Part shown: positions 1-6,247 of the stretch, piece after piece
Layout: every line of letters begins with the position of its first letter
How positions within the stretch are numbered: position 1 is the stretch's first letter
Assembly (NCBI GenBank): GCA_022823665.1
Contig: JAJEHN010000034.1
Span: 1-64,000, forward strand
DNA: 64,000 bases
Origin: Thermoanaerobaculia bacterium
GTDB lineage: Bacteria; Acidobacteriota; Thermoanaerobaculia; Multivoradales; Multivoraceae
Direction of reading: 5' to 3'
Program-made: the position numbers and the translations under genes
The notes under the pieces: generated by a model
Told to the model about the DNA's origin: nothing
The model's input: only the letters and a program-made list of their open reading frames with translations
Databases searched by the model: none

Positions 1-143
1 CCAAACCCGCCAACCGCCGGCGATTCACTCCCCGGGCACCGCCGCTACACCCCGAAACAGCCTCTGAAGACTCTCAACCAGCCTGCGATTCCCCCTTCCT
101 GAAGCGCAGAAAACCGCGTTTCTGGACGAGAACTAGCTAGACG

Positions 144-365
144 CTAGGACGAGAACGCCAGGCGGACAAGGGCGAGCGCCATCGGCACGGCGGTGGCGAG
201 GACGAATCCGAGCAACCACTTGATCGCCACCAACTGGCCGTTGAGCTCTGCGTGCATGGCATCGATGCGCCCGCCAAGGCTCGCTTCCAACTCACCGAGG
301 CGGGCCAGCATCGCTTGCCGGAGACTCTCGAAGGCCTCGCGGATGTCCTGCCTCACATGTTCCAT
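144..365 (-). CDS. Small coiled-coil membrane protein, unknown function
   Basis: A 73-residue protein. Residues 1-45 are charged and heptad-like (for example RQDIREAFESLRQAM), followed by one hydrophobic segment at about residues 48-71 (IKWLLGFVLATAVPMALALV). The layout, a soluble amphipathic helix tethered by one C-terminal membrane helix, resembles small DUF1640-like or phage-type coiled-coil membrane proteins, but I do not recognise a specific family. No clear ribosome binding site precedes the ATG. It stands alone, divergent from the hicBA locus. Function unknown; the coding call rests on plausible composition only. Confidence 0.5.
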   Translation of the reverse strand: MEHVRQDIREAFESLRQAMLARLGELEASLGGRIDAMHAELNGQLVAIKWLLGFVLATAVPMALALVRLAFSS

Positions 366-474
366 GGCGACGGCGTAGCCTACAGCAGGGCTTACTCTTC
401 GGAGCTACCTAGCAGAGTAGCCTGCGGCCAGCTCGGACCGTGCCGCCGCCTGTGGTGGTCGCCTACGGCTGGTC

Positions 475-502
475 TTGACATGGATTCGTTGGGCCGCATA
501 GC
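475..502 (+). promoter_or_regulatory. Possible promoter upstream of hicBA
   Basis: A perfect TTGACA at 475-480 is followed after 16 bases by CATAGC at 497-502 (3 of 6 matches to a -10 box). It lies about 120 bases before hicB and just before the palindrome at 539-568. The -10 match is weak, so this is a candidate only. Confidence 0.3.
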
Positions 503-538
503 TTCGCGCCACCGACGCTAGACAGCTAGACGAGTGCG

Positions 539-568
539 CTACACTGATCCAGTCTGGAATCAGTGTAG
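539..568. promoter_or_regulatory. Palindromic operator candidate before hicBA
   Basis: Perfect 10-base inverted repeat CTACACTGAT (539-548) and ATCAGTGTAG (559-568). The arms nearly extend inward (CCA/TGGA) around a short centre. It lies 51 bases before hicB. HicB antitoxins commonly repress their own promoter through such palindromes, so an autoregulatory operator is the natural reading. A transcriptional hairpin is the alternative, but no T-run follows. Confidence 0.55.
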
Positions 569-619
569 CCCTAACACTGTTTGTACAGGCGGCCCCAACA
601 ACCTAGGAGGATCAAGCGA

Positions 620-967
620 ATGGCCCACAGAGAACCGGCAGCGGTATGGACCGTCAAGCTGCCCGTCTCGGTGAAGAAGGAAGGCGCGGTGTTCGTCGCG
701 ACCATCCCGGCTCTTGATATAGCGAGTCAAGGCAACAGCCGCGACGAGGCGGTGGCGATGTTGGAGGAAGCTGCCGGTCTGGTCGTGGAACACTGTCTCG
801 AGAAGGGTACCTGGATGCGGTTCCTCGATGAGAAGGGCGTTGCGCCGACGCGCCACTCGGTGGCTGTAGCTCCGAGGAAGCGGACTCGCCGCGACCTCGA
901 CTTCTTGGAATTCCCGGTCTGGATGCTCCCTAGTGTCGAACAAACGACTACATCCCGTCAGCGCTGA
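620..967 (+). CDS. hicB: HicB-family antitoxin
   Basis: A 115-residue protein with the partly degraded RNase-H-like HicB fold near its start: a beta strand (WTVKLPVSVKKEGAVFVATIPALD), then a helix with the typical GNSRDEAVAMLEEAAGLVVEH pattern. HicB proteins bind and neutralise the HicA mRNA interferase and repress the operon. The start is an ATG nine bases after a strong AGGAGG (605-610). An in-frame start 39 bases upstream at 581 lacks this signal. The C-terminal part is basic (RKRTRRD) and could touch DNA. The gene overlaps hicA by 35 bases, with antitoxin first. A palindrome at 539-568 probably serves autoregulation. Confidence 0.8.
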   Translation: MAHREPAAVWTVKLPVSVKKEGAVFVATIPALDIASQGNSRDEAVAMLEEAAGLVVEHCLEKGTWMRFLDEKGVAPTRHSVAVAPRKRTRRDLDFLEFPVWMLPSVEQTTTSRQR

Positions 968-1172
968 GGATGCGATTCGCGTGTTCAAGGCGGTTGGAGG
1001 CAAAGTACTACCGAGGAAGAGGGGAAGCAGCCACCAGAAGATAGACCGGGAAGACTGGCTGCGGCCAGTTGTGATTCCCGTCCACAAAGGGCAGGACGTA
1101 AGCGTCGGAGTCCTACGCGGCAACATCAGGACTGCGGGAATGACCCCCAGAGAGTTCCTCGATTTACTCTAG
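933..1172 (+). CDS. hicA: HicA-family mRNA interferase toxin
   Basis: A 79-residue protein with the double-stranded-RNA-binding-like HicA fold. Visible are the helix AEDAIRVFKAVGGKV, the catalytic-histidine segment KRGSSHQKI, the strand VVIPVHKGQDVSVGVLRGNI and the C-terminal helix TPREFLDLL. HicA toxins cleave mRNA. The histidine expected for catalysis is present in GSSH. The start is GTG inside the end of hicB, giving a 35-base overlap and translational coupling that favours antitoxin production. Length is normal for the family, with no sign of decay. Confidence 0.85.
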   Translation: MSNKRLHPVSAEDAIRVFKAVGGKVLPRKRGSSHQKIDREDWLRPVVIPVHKGQDVSVGVLRGNIRTAGMTPREFLDLL

Positions 1173-1370
1173 TTTCGGCCATCCGCACGAGGCCGGGCGG
1201 GACTCACTCGCCGGGCGAGCGCGGCTGTTAGATTTCCAGAGTGAACGCTGCCGCTCGAACCCGGACGGGAGTCACCTCGGTTGCCGTTGGTCGGCGGCAC
1301 GGAGGTCGGTCGGGTGGCAAGCAAACAGCGTCCCGGCTTGCGCCGGCGAAGCCGGCGACGGTACTGATGG

Positions 1371-1400
1371 CCGCCTCCGGCGGCAGCGGGTCAGCACCCG
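1371..1400 (-). repeat. Decayed copy of the REP-like repeat
   Basis: A GCCGCCTCCGGCGGC hairpin is followed by GCGGGTCAGcACCCG, a corrupted form of the family A core hairpin. A GCCGGCGAAGCCGGC hairpin lies just before it at about 1345. It borders the dnaA fragment on one side. Confidence 0.6.
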
Positions 1401-1421
1401 GGTGGCGCGATTCGCGCCACC

Positions 1422-1556
1422 CGTGAACCAGCCCCCGCAGCGCTTCCTTGGCGAACTCGAGATCGAGGGGCACACCCGACAGCGAGGCGAAGGCGGTGAC
1501 CCGGTTGAGCAGGCCTTCGAGCTCGCGCACGACAAGTTTCTTCCTCACCCGAACCC
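1422..1556 (-). pseudogene. dnaA fragment (end of AAA+ domain)
   Basis: Read on the minus strand this stretch encodes VVRELEGLLNRVTAFASL, then SGVPLDLEFAKEALRGLV. This matches the end of the DnaA AAA+ domain, where the family reads NVRELEGALNR(L/V)xAYASLxGxPI and then helix ELAxEAL. Only about 40 residues are recognisable: no nucleotide-binding motifs lie upstream and no DNA-binding domain IV downstream, where REP-like hairpins begin instead. The rest of 1173-1669 has no other recognisable gene. It is best read as a relic of a dnaA or dnaA-like gene, flanked by repeat copies at 1371-1400 and 1650-1667. The family match is from memory of the consensus. Confidence 0.6.
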
Positions 1557-1649
1557 GGCTCCTTCTCGTCGTTCGACTCGGGTCTTCATCTGTCTTCTCC
1601 TCGGGAAGAAACAGACACCGTGCGCTCGTCATCGGGCGCACGGCGGACA

Positions 1650-1667
1650 GACCCGCGCACCCAGCGG
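1650..1667 (-). repeat. Partial REP-like repeat copy
   Basis: GACCCGCGCACCC followed by AGCGGA: the outer half of the family A element, lacking the loop and second arm. It ends a few bases from the stop codon of the GNAT gene at 1670. Confidence 0.6.
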
Positions 1668-1669
1668 AA

Positions 1670-3013
1670 TCAGAACAGATCTCCGTCGGCCTTCGTGTAG
1701 TACCCCGTCGCCCGCACGCGTTCGACCGCGTCTCCACAGACGAAGGGCACCATGATGGTCACCAGGCCCTGGGGTTCGGGCCGCCGGACGAAGCCGAGCC
1801 TGTCGATCTCTCTCGACCACCACGACGGTCTCTCGCTGAACCAGCCGGCGAGCGGCAGGCCGGCCTCCCGGACCTCGGCCACGAGGGATCGCAGCGCCGG
1901 TCGCTCCCTTGGGTCTATCAGGGCATCGCCCAACTCCACTCCGTCCGGCAGGCGCCTGGCCGCCGCCCAGCCCACCAGGCGGCCGCGGCGGTAGGCGGCG
2001 ACCATCTCCAGGCCGTCATCGGGGCAGTCCAGGTAGCGCCAGCGCAGGTACTCGACGGATCGCTCCACCAGCAGGCCGTAGCGGTCGGCGACCCGGTCGA
2101 ACAGGGCGTCGAACTCCGTACCGACCTCGGAGCGCTCGGCGATGCGGCGCAACTCGTAGCCGCGCCCGAACCGCTGGCGGCCGCCGAGCCGCGCTTCCTT
2201 CGGCAGTACGCGGTAGGGAGCGTCCTCCACGACGTGGGCGCCCACGTAGCGGGTGGAGAACTTCGTGATGTTGCCCGTGTTGAAGCCGTAGTTGAACGCG
2301 ACCCGGCCGTTGCAATGGACCAGGTAGAAGTGCCGCGAAGTGCGCGCGAGGATGCTGGTCGGCCCGCGGCCCACGCCGCGGGCGCTGCGGTGGGTCATCG
2401 TGTCGCCGACCTGGTGACCTTCGACAGGGGCCGATGGGGGAAGGCCGCGCCAGCGTACGGGGTACGCGCAGTACTGGCAGACGAGCTGGCCGTCGGGCGC
2501 GAACGCGAGCGAGATGCGCGGGCCGCCGCGCGGGTTGTCGAGGTACCTCCACCGCCAGCGGTCCAGGCGCAGGTTTTCGCCGAAACTGTCGCGGAACAGC
2601 TCGAGGATCGCGAGTTCATCGCCCGGCCGGTAGCTGCGAATGCGATAACCGTCCCGCCGGGCGCGCAGGACGCGAAACGGGGGCGACTCGCCGCCCGCCC
2701 GCTCCTGGACGATCCGGAACCCCGCCTCGAGCAGGTCGAGGACCAGCCGGTCGTAGCCGTGGGCGCCGCCGGGCGCGTCGGCGTCGCCATCGCCGCCGGC
2801 CGCCCAGCCGATGAGCGCCTCGTCCGGCAGGGCCTCCGCGTCGCCGATCGATTGCGAACCGAGGACGAGGCGCGCGGCGTCCTCCGGCACGGCGGAGATG
2901 TCGCCCCGCGGCAGGACGCCGGCGACGGCTCGCTCGAGATCGTCCTCGGGCGCCCCGCCCGCGCGCAGGCGGTCCAGAGAACGATGCCAGGACGTCTCCT
3001 CTACTGCTCCCAC
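1670..3013 (-). CDS. GNAT-family N-acetyltransferase-like protein
   Basis: About 447 residues. From about residue 110 the sequence YRIRSYRPGDELAILELFRD then WRWRYLDNP and ISLAFAPDGQLVCQYCAYPVR is typical of long GNAT proteins, which transfer an acyl group from acyl-CoA to an amine. A second W-R-W-R-Y motif (YLRWRYLDCPDDGLEMVAAYRRGRLVGWAA) marks another GNAT-like half, so it may carry two such domains. The N-terminal 100 residues match nothing I recognise. The chosen start is GTG at 3013 after GGGGGC, because the open frame upstream runs through the divergent macro-domain gene. Substrate unknown. Its 3-prime end abuts a partial repeat. Confidence 0.7.
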   Translation of the reverse strand: MGAVEETSWHRSLDRLRAGGAPEDDLERAVAGVLPRGDISAVPEDAARLVLGSQSIGDAEALPDEALIGWAAGGDGDADAPGGAHGYDRLVLDLLEAGFRIVQERAGGESPPFRVLRARRDGYRIRSYRPGDELAILELFRDSFGENLRLDRWRWRYLDNPRGGPRISLAFAPDGQLVCQYCAYPVRWRGLPPSAPVEGHQVGDTMTHRSARGVGRGPTSILARTSRHFYLVHCNGRVAFNYGFNTGNITKFSTRYVGAHVVEDAPYRVLPKEARLGGRQRFGRGYELRRIAERSEVGTEFDALFDRVADRYGLLVERSVEYLRWRYLDCPDDGLEMVAAYRRGRLVGWAAARRLPDGVELGDALIDPRERPALRSLVAEVREAGLPLAGWFSERPSWWSREIDRLGFVRRPEPQGLVTIMVPFVCGDAVERVRATGYYTKADGDLF

Positions 3014-3094
3014 GCCCCCGACGCTACACGCGCTCCGCACGACTGAGATAGAATCCCGCGACTTGTCCGAGCTTTGGCTGTTGGGGAGTAGGTA

Positions 3095-3622
3095 GTGGCC
3101 GTCAGGATGAACGACACGCTGCTCGAGCTGATCGAGGGCGACATCACGGAGCTGGAGGTCGACGCGATCGTCAATCCGGCGAACGAGGAGCTGCAGCTCG
3201 GCGGCGGCGTCGCCGGCGCCGTGCGCGAGAAGGGCGGCACCTCGATCCAGGACGAGTGCAACCGGATCGGCGGCACGCCGGTCGGCACCGCGGTGATGAC
3301 CGGCGCGGGCACGCTGAAGGCCCGGCAGGTGATCCACGCCGTCGGCCCGCGGATGGGCGAGGGCGACGAAGACCGCAAGCTCGCCGCCGCCGTGCGCGCG
3401 TCGCTGGCCCTGGCCGACCGCAACGGCCAGCGCACGATCGCGATCCCCGCGATCTCCACCGGCATCTTCGGCTATCCGGTCGACCGCTGCGCCCGCATCC
3501 TGCTCACCGAGGTGCACCGGTACCTCCAGGGCGGCACGAAGCTGGAGCGCGTCGTCGTCTGCCTCCACGGCGAGAAGAACTTCCAGACGTTCCGCAACGA
3601 GCTGCGCCGCGGCTTCCGCTGA
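3095..3622 (+). CDS. Macro-domain protein (ADP-ribose deacylase type)
   Basis: A 175-residue single macro domain. Visible are GDITELEVDAIVNPANEEL, the glycine loop GGGVAGAV, and the second loop IPAISTGIFGYPVDRC, which together bind ADP-ribose. The pattern is that of the YmdB/MacroD class, which removes O-acetyl or mono-ADP-ribose groups. The class-typical asparagine (VNPANE) and the GIFGYP loop are present. The start is GTG at 3095, with GGGGAG six to eight bases before it; ATG at 3107 is possible. It is divergent from the GNAT gene and starts a run with the next two genes. A second, unrelated macro domain occurs in DarG at 35460-36512. Confidence 0.88.
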   Translation: MAVRMNDTLLELIEGDITELEVDAIVNPANEELQLGGGVAGAVREKGGTSIQDECNRIGGTPVGTAVMTGAGTLKARQVIHAVGPRMGEGDEDRKLAAAVRASLALADRNGQRTIAIPAISTGIFGYPVDRCARILLTEVHRYLQGGTKLERVVVCLHGEKNFQTFRNELRRGFR

Positions 3623-4039
3623 TTGAGCCAGAACGTCCAGCCGCTCCACGTGACCTTCGAGGCCACGCCGGAGATCTTTGCCACGGACAGCAAGGGCGCG
3701 TTCGTCTACGCGCTCAAGCATCTGGGCGGCGAGCGCGTGGACACGCAACGCTACGACGAGATGCGCTTCGTCGTCTCGGTGTGGCACCCGCGGGAAGGCA
3801 AGAACATCGATCTCGACAAGGCCTACCTCGAGTTGCGGGCGAGCTTCTCGGAGAACGGCCACTGGACCCGGCTGGCTGAACTGGAGCCCGTCGTTTCGCC
3901 TTACAACCGGGGCGAGAGCTTCGACGGCTGGATCGTCCTGCCGGTGCTGTCGGGAGATTCGGCGTTCCGGCTGCACGGCGGCGGCTTCCAGCCGCGGGCG
4001 CGGCTGCAGGTCCGCGCGTCGGCGTACTTCGTCGCGTGA
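3623..4039 (+). CDS. Conserved-looking protein of unknown function
   Basis: A 138-residue soluble protein starting at a TTG directly after the macro-domain stop. A GTG at 3650 (HVTFEAT) is an alternative start. It seems to be a beta-rich domain: VTFEATPEIFATDSKGAF, YDEMRFVVSVWHPREGK, LDKAYLELRASFSENGHW, FDGWIVLPVLSGDSAFRL. I recognise no catalytic motif, signal peptide or membrane segment. It sits between the macro-domain gene and phosphoglycerate mutase with no gaps, so it is probably co-transcribed. The good frame and tight packing support it as real. Function unknown. Confidence 0.7.
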   Translation: MSQNVQPLHVTFEATPEIFATDSKGAFVYALKHLGGERVDTQRYDEMRFVVSVWHPREGKNIDLDKAYLELRASFSENGHWTRLAELEPVVSPYNRGESFDGWIVLPVLSGDSAFRLHGGGFQPRARLQVRASAYFVA

Positions 4040-4050
4040 CGGGGGCTGCC

Positions 4051-5304
4051 ATGGGGCGGCAGGAACTCCTGAGCCGGCTGGCGCAGCAGAACGAGCGCCG
4101 GATCGTGCTGCTGGTGCTCGACGGCGTCGGCGACCTGCGGACGGACGCCCAACCGCGGACTGCCCTGGACGAGGCGCGAACGCCCAACCTCGACCGGCTG
4201 GCAGCCCGGTCCTCGCTTGGCCGGCTCGTTCCGGTCGGAACCGGCGTCACGCCGGGCAGCGGACCGGGCCACCTCGCCCTGTTCGGCTACGAGCCGACGT
4301 CGCCGGAAACGGACATCGGCCGCGGCGTGCTCGAGGCGCTGGGCCTCGGCCTGGACATCGCCCCCGGCACGGTCGTGGCGAGAGGCAACTTCGCGACGGT
4401 CGACGGGGAGGGTCTTCTGACGGACCGGCGTGCCGGACGCCTCGCCGGCGCCGAGGGCCGGCGGATCTGCGCGCGGCTGGCGAGCCGGATCGAGGCGGCC
4501 GGCAGCGCGCTCGGCGACGGCATCGAGGTCGAGGTCCATCCCGGCGAGGCCTACCGCTTCGTCCTGCTGTTCCGGCCCCGGGCGGGGACGCCGCCGCTGG
4601 ATGCGAGGTTTGCCGACACGGACCCGCAGCAGCTCGGCGTGGCGGCGCTGCCCGTCCAGGCGGCAGCCGGCGCCGGCGAGTCTGCCCGGCGGACCGCCGA
4701 TCGCCTCGCCCCGGCGGTGGCGGCGCTCCAGGCGGAGCTCCAGGACGAGGAGCGGGCGAACACTTTCCTGCTGCGCGGTTTCTCGAAGCTGCCGGCACTG
4801 CCCGGCGTCGGTGAACTCCACGGCCTGCGGGCGGCGGCGCTGGCCGGCTACCCGCTCTACCGCGGCGTGGCGAAGGTCTGCGGCATGGAGATCGTCGACT
4901 GCGGCGGGAGCTTCGGCCAGATCCTCGACCGGCTCGAGGAACGCTGGGACGACTTCGACTACTTCTTCCTCCACGTCAAGGGCACGGACATGGCAGGCGA
5001 AGACGGCGACCTGGCGGCGAAGGTCGGCGCGATCGAAGCGGTCGACGCGTTGCTGCCCCGGCTCCTCGACCTGGGCCCGGACGTGCTGGCGATCACCGGC
5101 GACCACTCCACGCCGGTGCCGATGGAGGCCCACAGTTGGCACCCCGTGCCGCTGCTCCTGCGGTCGCGGGACTGCTTCGTCGACGAGTGTTCGCGGTTCA
5201 CCGAGGTCGAGGCGAGCCGCGGCGCGATCGGCACGATCCCGGCGAGCGACCTGATGGGGCTGCTGCTTGCGAACGCGGGGAAGCTGGCCAAGTTCGGCGC
5301 CTAA
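4051..5304 (+). CDS. apgM: 2,3-bisphosphoglycerate-independent phosphoglycerate mutase, archaeal type
   Basis: About 417 residues, the usual length for ApgM. It interconverts 3- and 2-phosphoglycerate in glycolysis. Alkaline-phosphatase-superfamily metal motifs are visible: IVLLVLDGVGD at the N-terminus, TPNLDRLAARS, then GSGPGHLALFGYEP with the serine nucleophile region (TPGSGPGH), VHPGEAYRF, and near the C-terminus FFLHVKGTDMAGEDGD and ITGDHST. The start chosen is ATG at 4051, six bases after GGGGG; GTG at 4036, overlapping the previous stop, would add five residues. It is probably translationally linked to the gene before it. Confidence 0.92.
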   Translation: MGRQELLSRLAQQNERRIVLLVLDGVGDLRTDAQPRTALDEARTPNLDRLAARSSLGRLVPVGTGVTPGSGPGHLALFGYEPTSPETDIGRGVLEALGLGLDIAPGTVVARGNFATVDGEGLLTDRRAGRLAGAEGRRICARLASRIEAAGSALGDGIEVEVHPGEAYRFVLLFRPRAGTPPLDARFADTDPQQLGVAALPVQAAAGAGESARRTADRLAPAVAALQAELQDEERANTFLLRGFSKLPALPGVGELHGLRAAALAGYPLYRGVAKVCGMEIVDCGGSFGQILDRLEERWDDFDYFFLHVKGTDMAGEDGDLAAKVGAIEAVDALLPRLLDLGPDVLAITGDHSTPVPMEAHSWHPVPLLLRSRDCFVDECSRFTEVEASRGAIGTIPASDLMGLLLANAGKLAKFGA

Positions 5305-5319
5305 AGGTCTGTCGGGTGT

Positions 5320-5512
5320 CGGTGCGCCGGCCTTCTGCCCGGCTGGCCGCCTCAGGCTTCAGGCTCCGCTGGGTGCGCGGGTCTTCTGACCCGCTGCCGC
5401 CGAAGGCGGCGTCAGAATCGTCGCCGGCCTTCGGCCGGCGGCTGCATTGAATCGGGCTCCACCGCTCCGCGGCTCCGCCCGAGGCGGGTCAGAAGACCCG
5501 CGCACCCAGCGG
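5320..5512. repeat. REP-like composite: inverted pair plus a variant-B copy
   Basis: A family A core (GCGGGTC-TTCT-GACCCGC with a GGTGC head) lies at 5371-5394 on the plus strand and at 5484-5507 on the minus strand: a 137-bp inverted pair bounded by TTCCGCT/AGCGGAA-like flanks. Inside are CCGCCGAAGGCGG, GCCGGCCTTCGGCCGGC and CCGCTCCGCGG hairpins. An imperfect family B copy (GGTGCGCCGGCCTTCTGCCC) precedes it at 5320-5343. The minus-strand copy supplies the last codons and the TGA of maf. Confidence 0.85.
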
Positions 5513-6247
5513 AACCCGTTGGAAGGCTCGCAGGTCGCTGCCGGCGCCTTCGAACAGTTGCCGCACGGTGGGCAACGGCAGGCCGACGACGTTGCTGTAG
5601 TTGCCGTCGATCTCGAGGATGAAGAGGCTGCCGAGGCCCTGGACGGCGTAGGCGCCGGCCTTGTCGTCGGGCTCGCCGGTGGCGGCGTACCAGTCGATCT
5701 GCTCGGGGGTCAGCTCGGCGAACAGGACCCGGGTGCTCTCGACCGCGTGGAGGGTGTCGCTCGCGGGCGGGCGGAGCGCCGTGCCGGTCAGCACGAGGTG
5801 CCAGCGGCCCTGGAGGCGTTCGAGCATTCTCCGGGCCTCGTCACGGTCGGCCGGCTTGCCGAGGATGGCGCCGTCCTCCACGACGATCGTGTCGGCGGCC
5901 AGCACCCACTCGCCGTCGCGGGCGCCGGCCTCGGCCTTCTCGCGGGCGAGCCGGCGGACGAGGTCGCGGGGCCGCTCGCCCAGGGCGGGGGTTTCGTCGA
6001 CCGTTGCCGGGCGCACGGCGAAGTCGAGGTCGAGCGACTCGAGAAGCTCCCGTCGCCGGGGGGAGGCCGAGGCCAGGATGAGGGGGCCAGGCGCGGCTGC
6101 TGCGGTGCGGATTCCGCCTTCGGCGGATGCCGGCGAGGGCGCCGGCGCACCCAGTGGGTCGGCCGGTCGTCCGACTGTCGGTGCGCCGGCCTTCTGGCCG
6201 GCTTCCGTCGTCGTCGCCGGCGCACCCAGTGGGTCGCGTCCGTTCAC
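5489..6247 (-). CDS. maf: Maf-family nucleotide pyrophosphatase
   Basis: A 252-residue ORF whose Maf domain starts at about residue 55: ILASASPRRRELLESL, then VLAADTIVVEDGAILGKPADRDEARRMLERLQGRWHLVLTG and DDKAGAYAVQGLG. Maf proteins hydrolyse nucleoside triphosphates, mainly non-canonical or pyrimidine ones. The first 45 or so residues (Pro/Ala/Gly-rich) are translated from REP-like repeat DNA. No ATG, GTG or TTG lies between the repeat and the SASPRR motif, so the GTG in the GTGA overlap with the upstream gene seems to be the start. The C-terminal LGARVF and the stop come from another repeat copy. Last gene of a three-gene operon with the two GWxTD/VWFA genes. Confidence 0.88.
   Translation of the reverse strand: MNGRDPLGAPATTTEAGQKAGAPTVGRPADPLGAPAPSPASAEGGIRTAAAAPGPLILASASPRRRELLESLDLDFAVRPATVDETPALGERPRDLVRRLAREKAEAGARDGEWVLAADTIVVEDGAILGKPADRDEARRMLERLQGRWHLVLTGTALRPPASDTLHAVESTRVLFAELTPEQIDWYAATGEPDDKAGAYAVQGLGSLFILEIDGNYSNVVGLPLPTVRQLFEGAGSDLRAFQRVPLGARVF
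6136..6236. repeat. REP-like repeat, variant B cluster inside maf 5-prime end
   Basis: A core with the alternative stem GCCGGCC-TTCT-GGCCGGC and GGTGC head is at 6180-6202, with half copies (GCCGGCGCACCCA) at about 6141-6153 and 6216-6228. The CGCCTTCGGCGG-type hairpin is at about 6115-6126. All of it is in frame as the N-terminus of Maf. Confidence 0.8.

Noticed and set aside
1228..1737. A functional 169-codon gene around the dnaA fragment
   Set aside because: Only the central 40 residues resemble a known protein; both ends are repeat-derived or low complexity and no start signal is visible.
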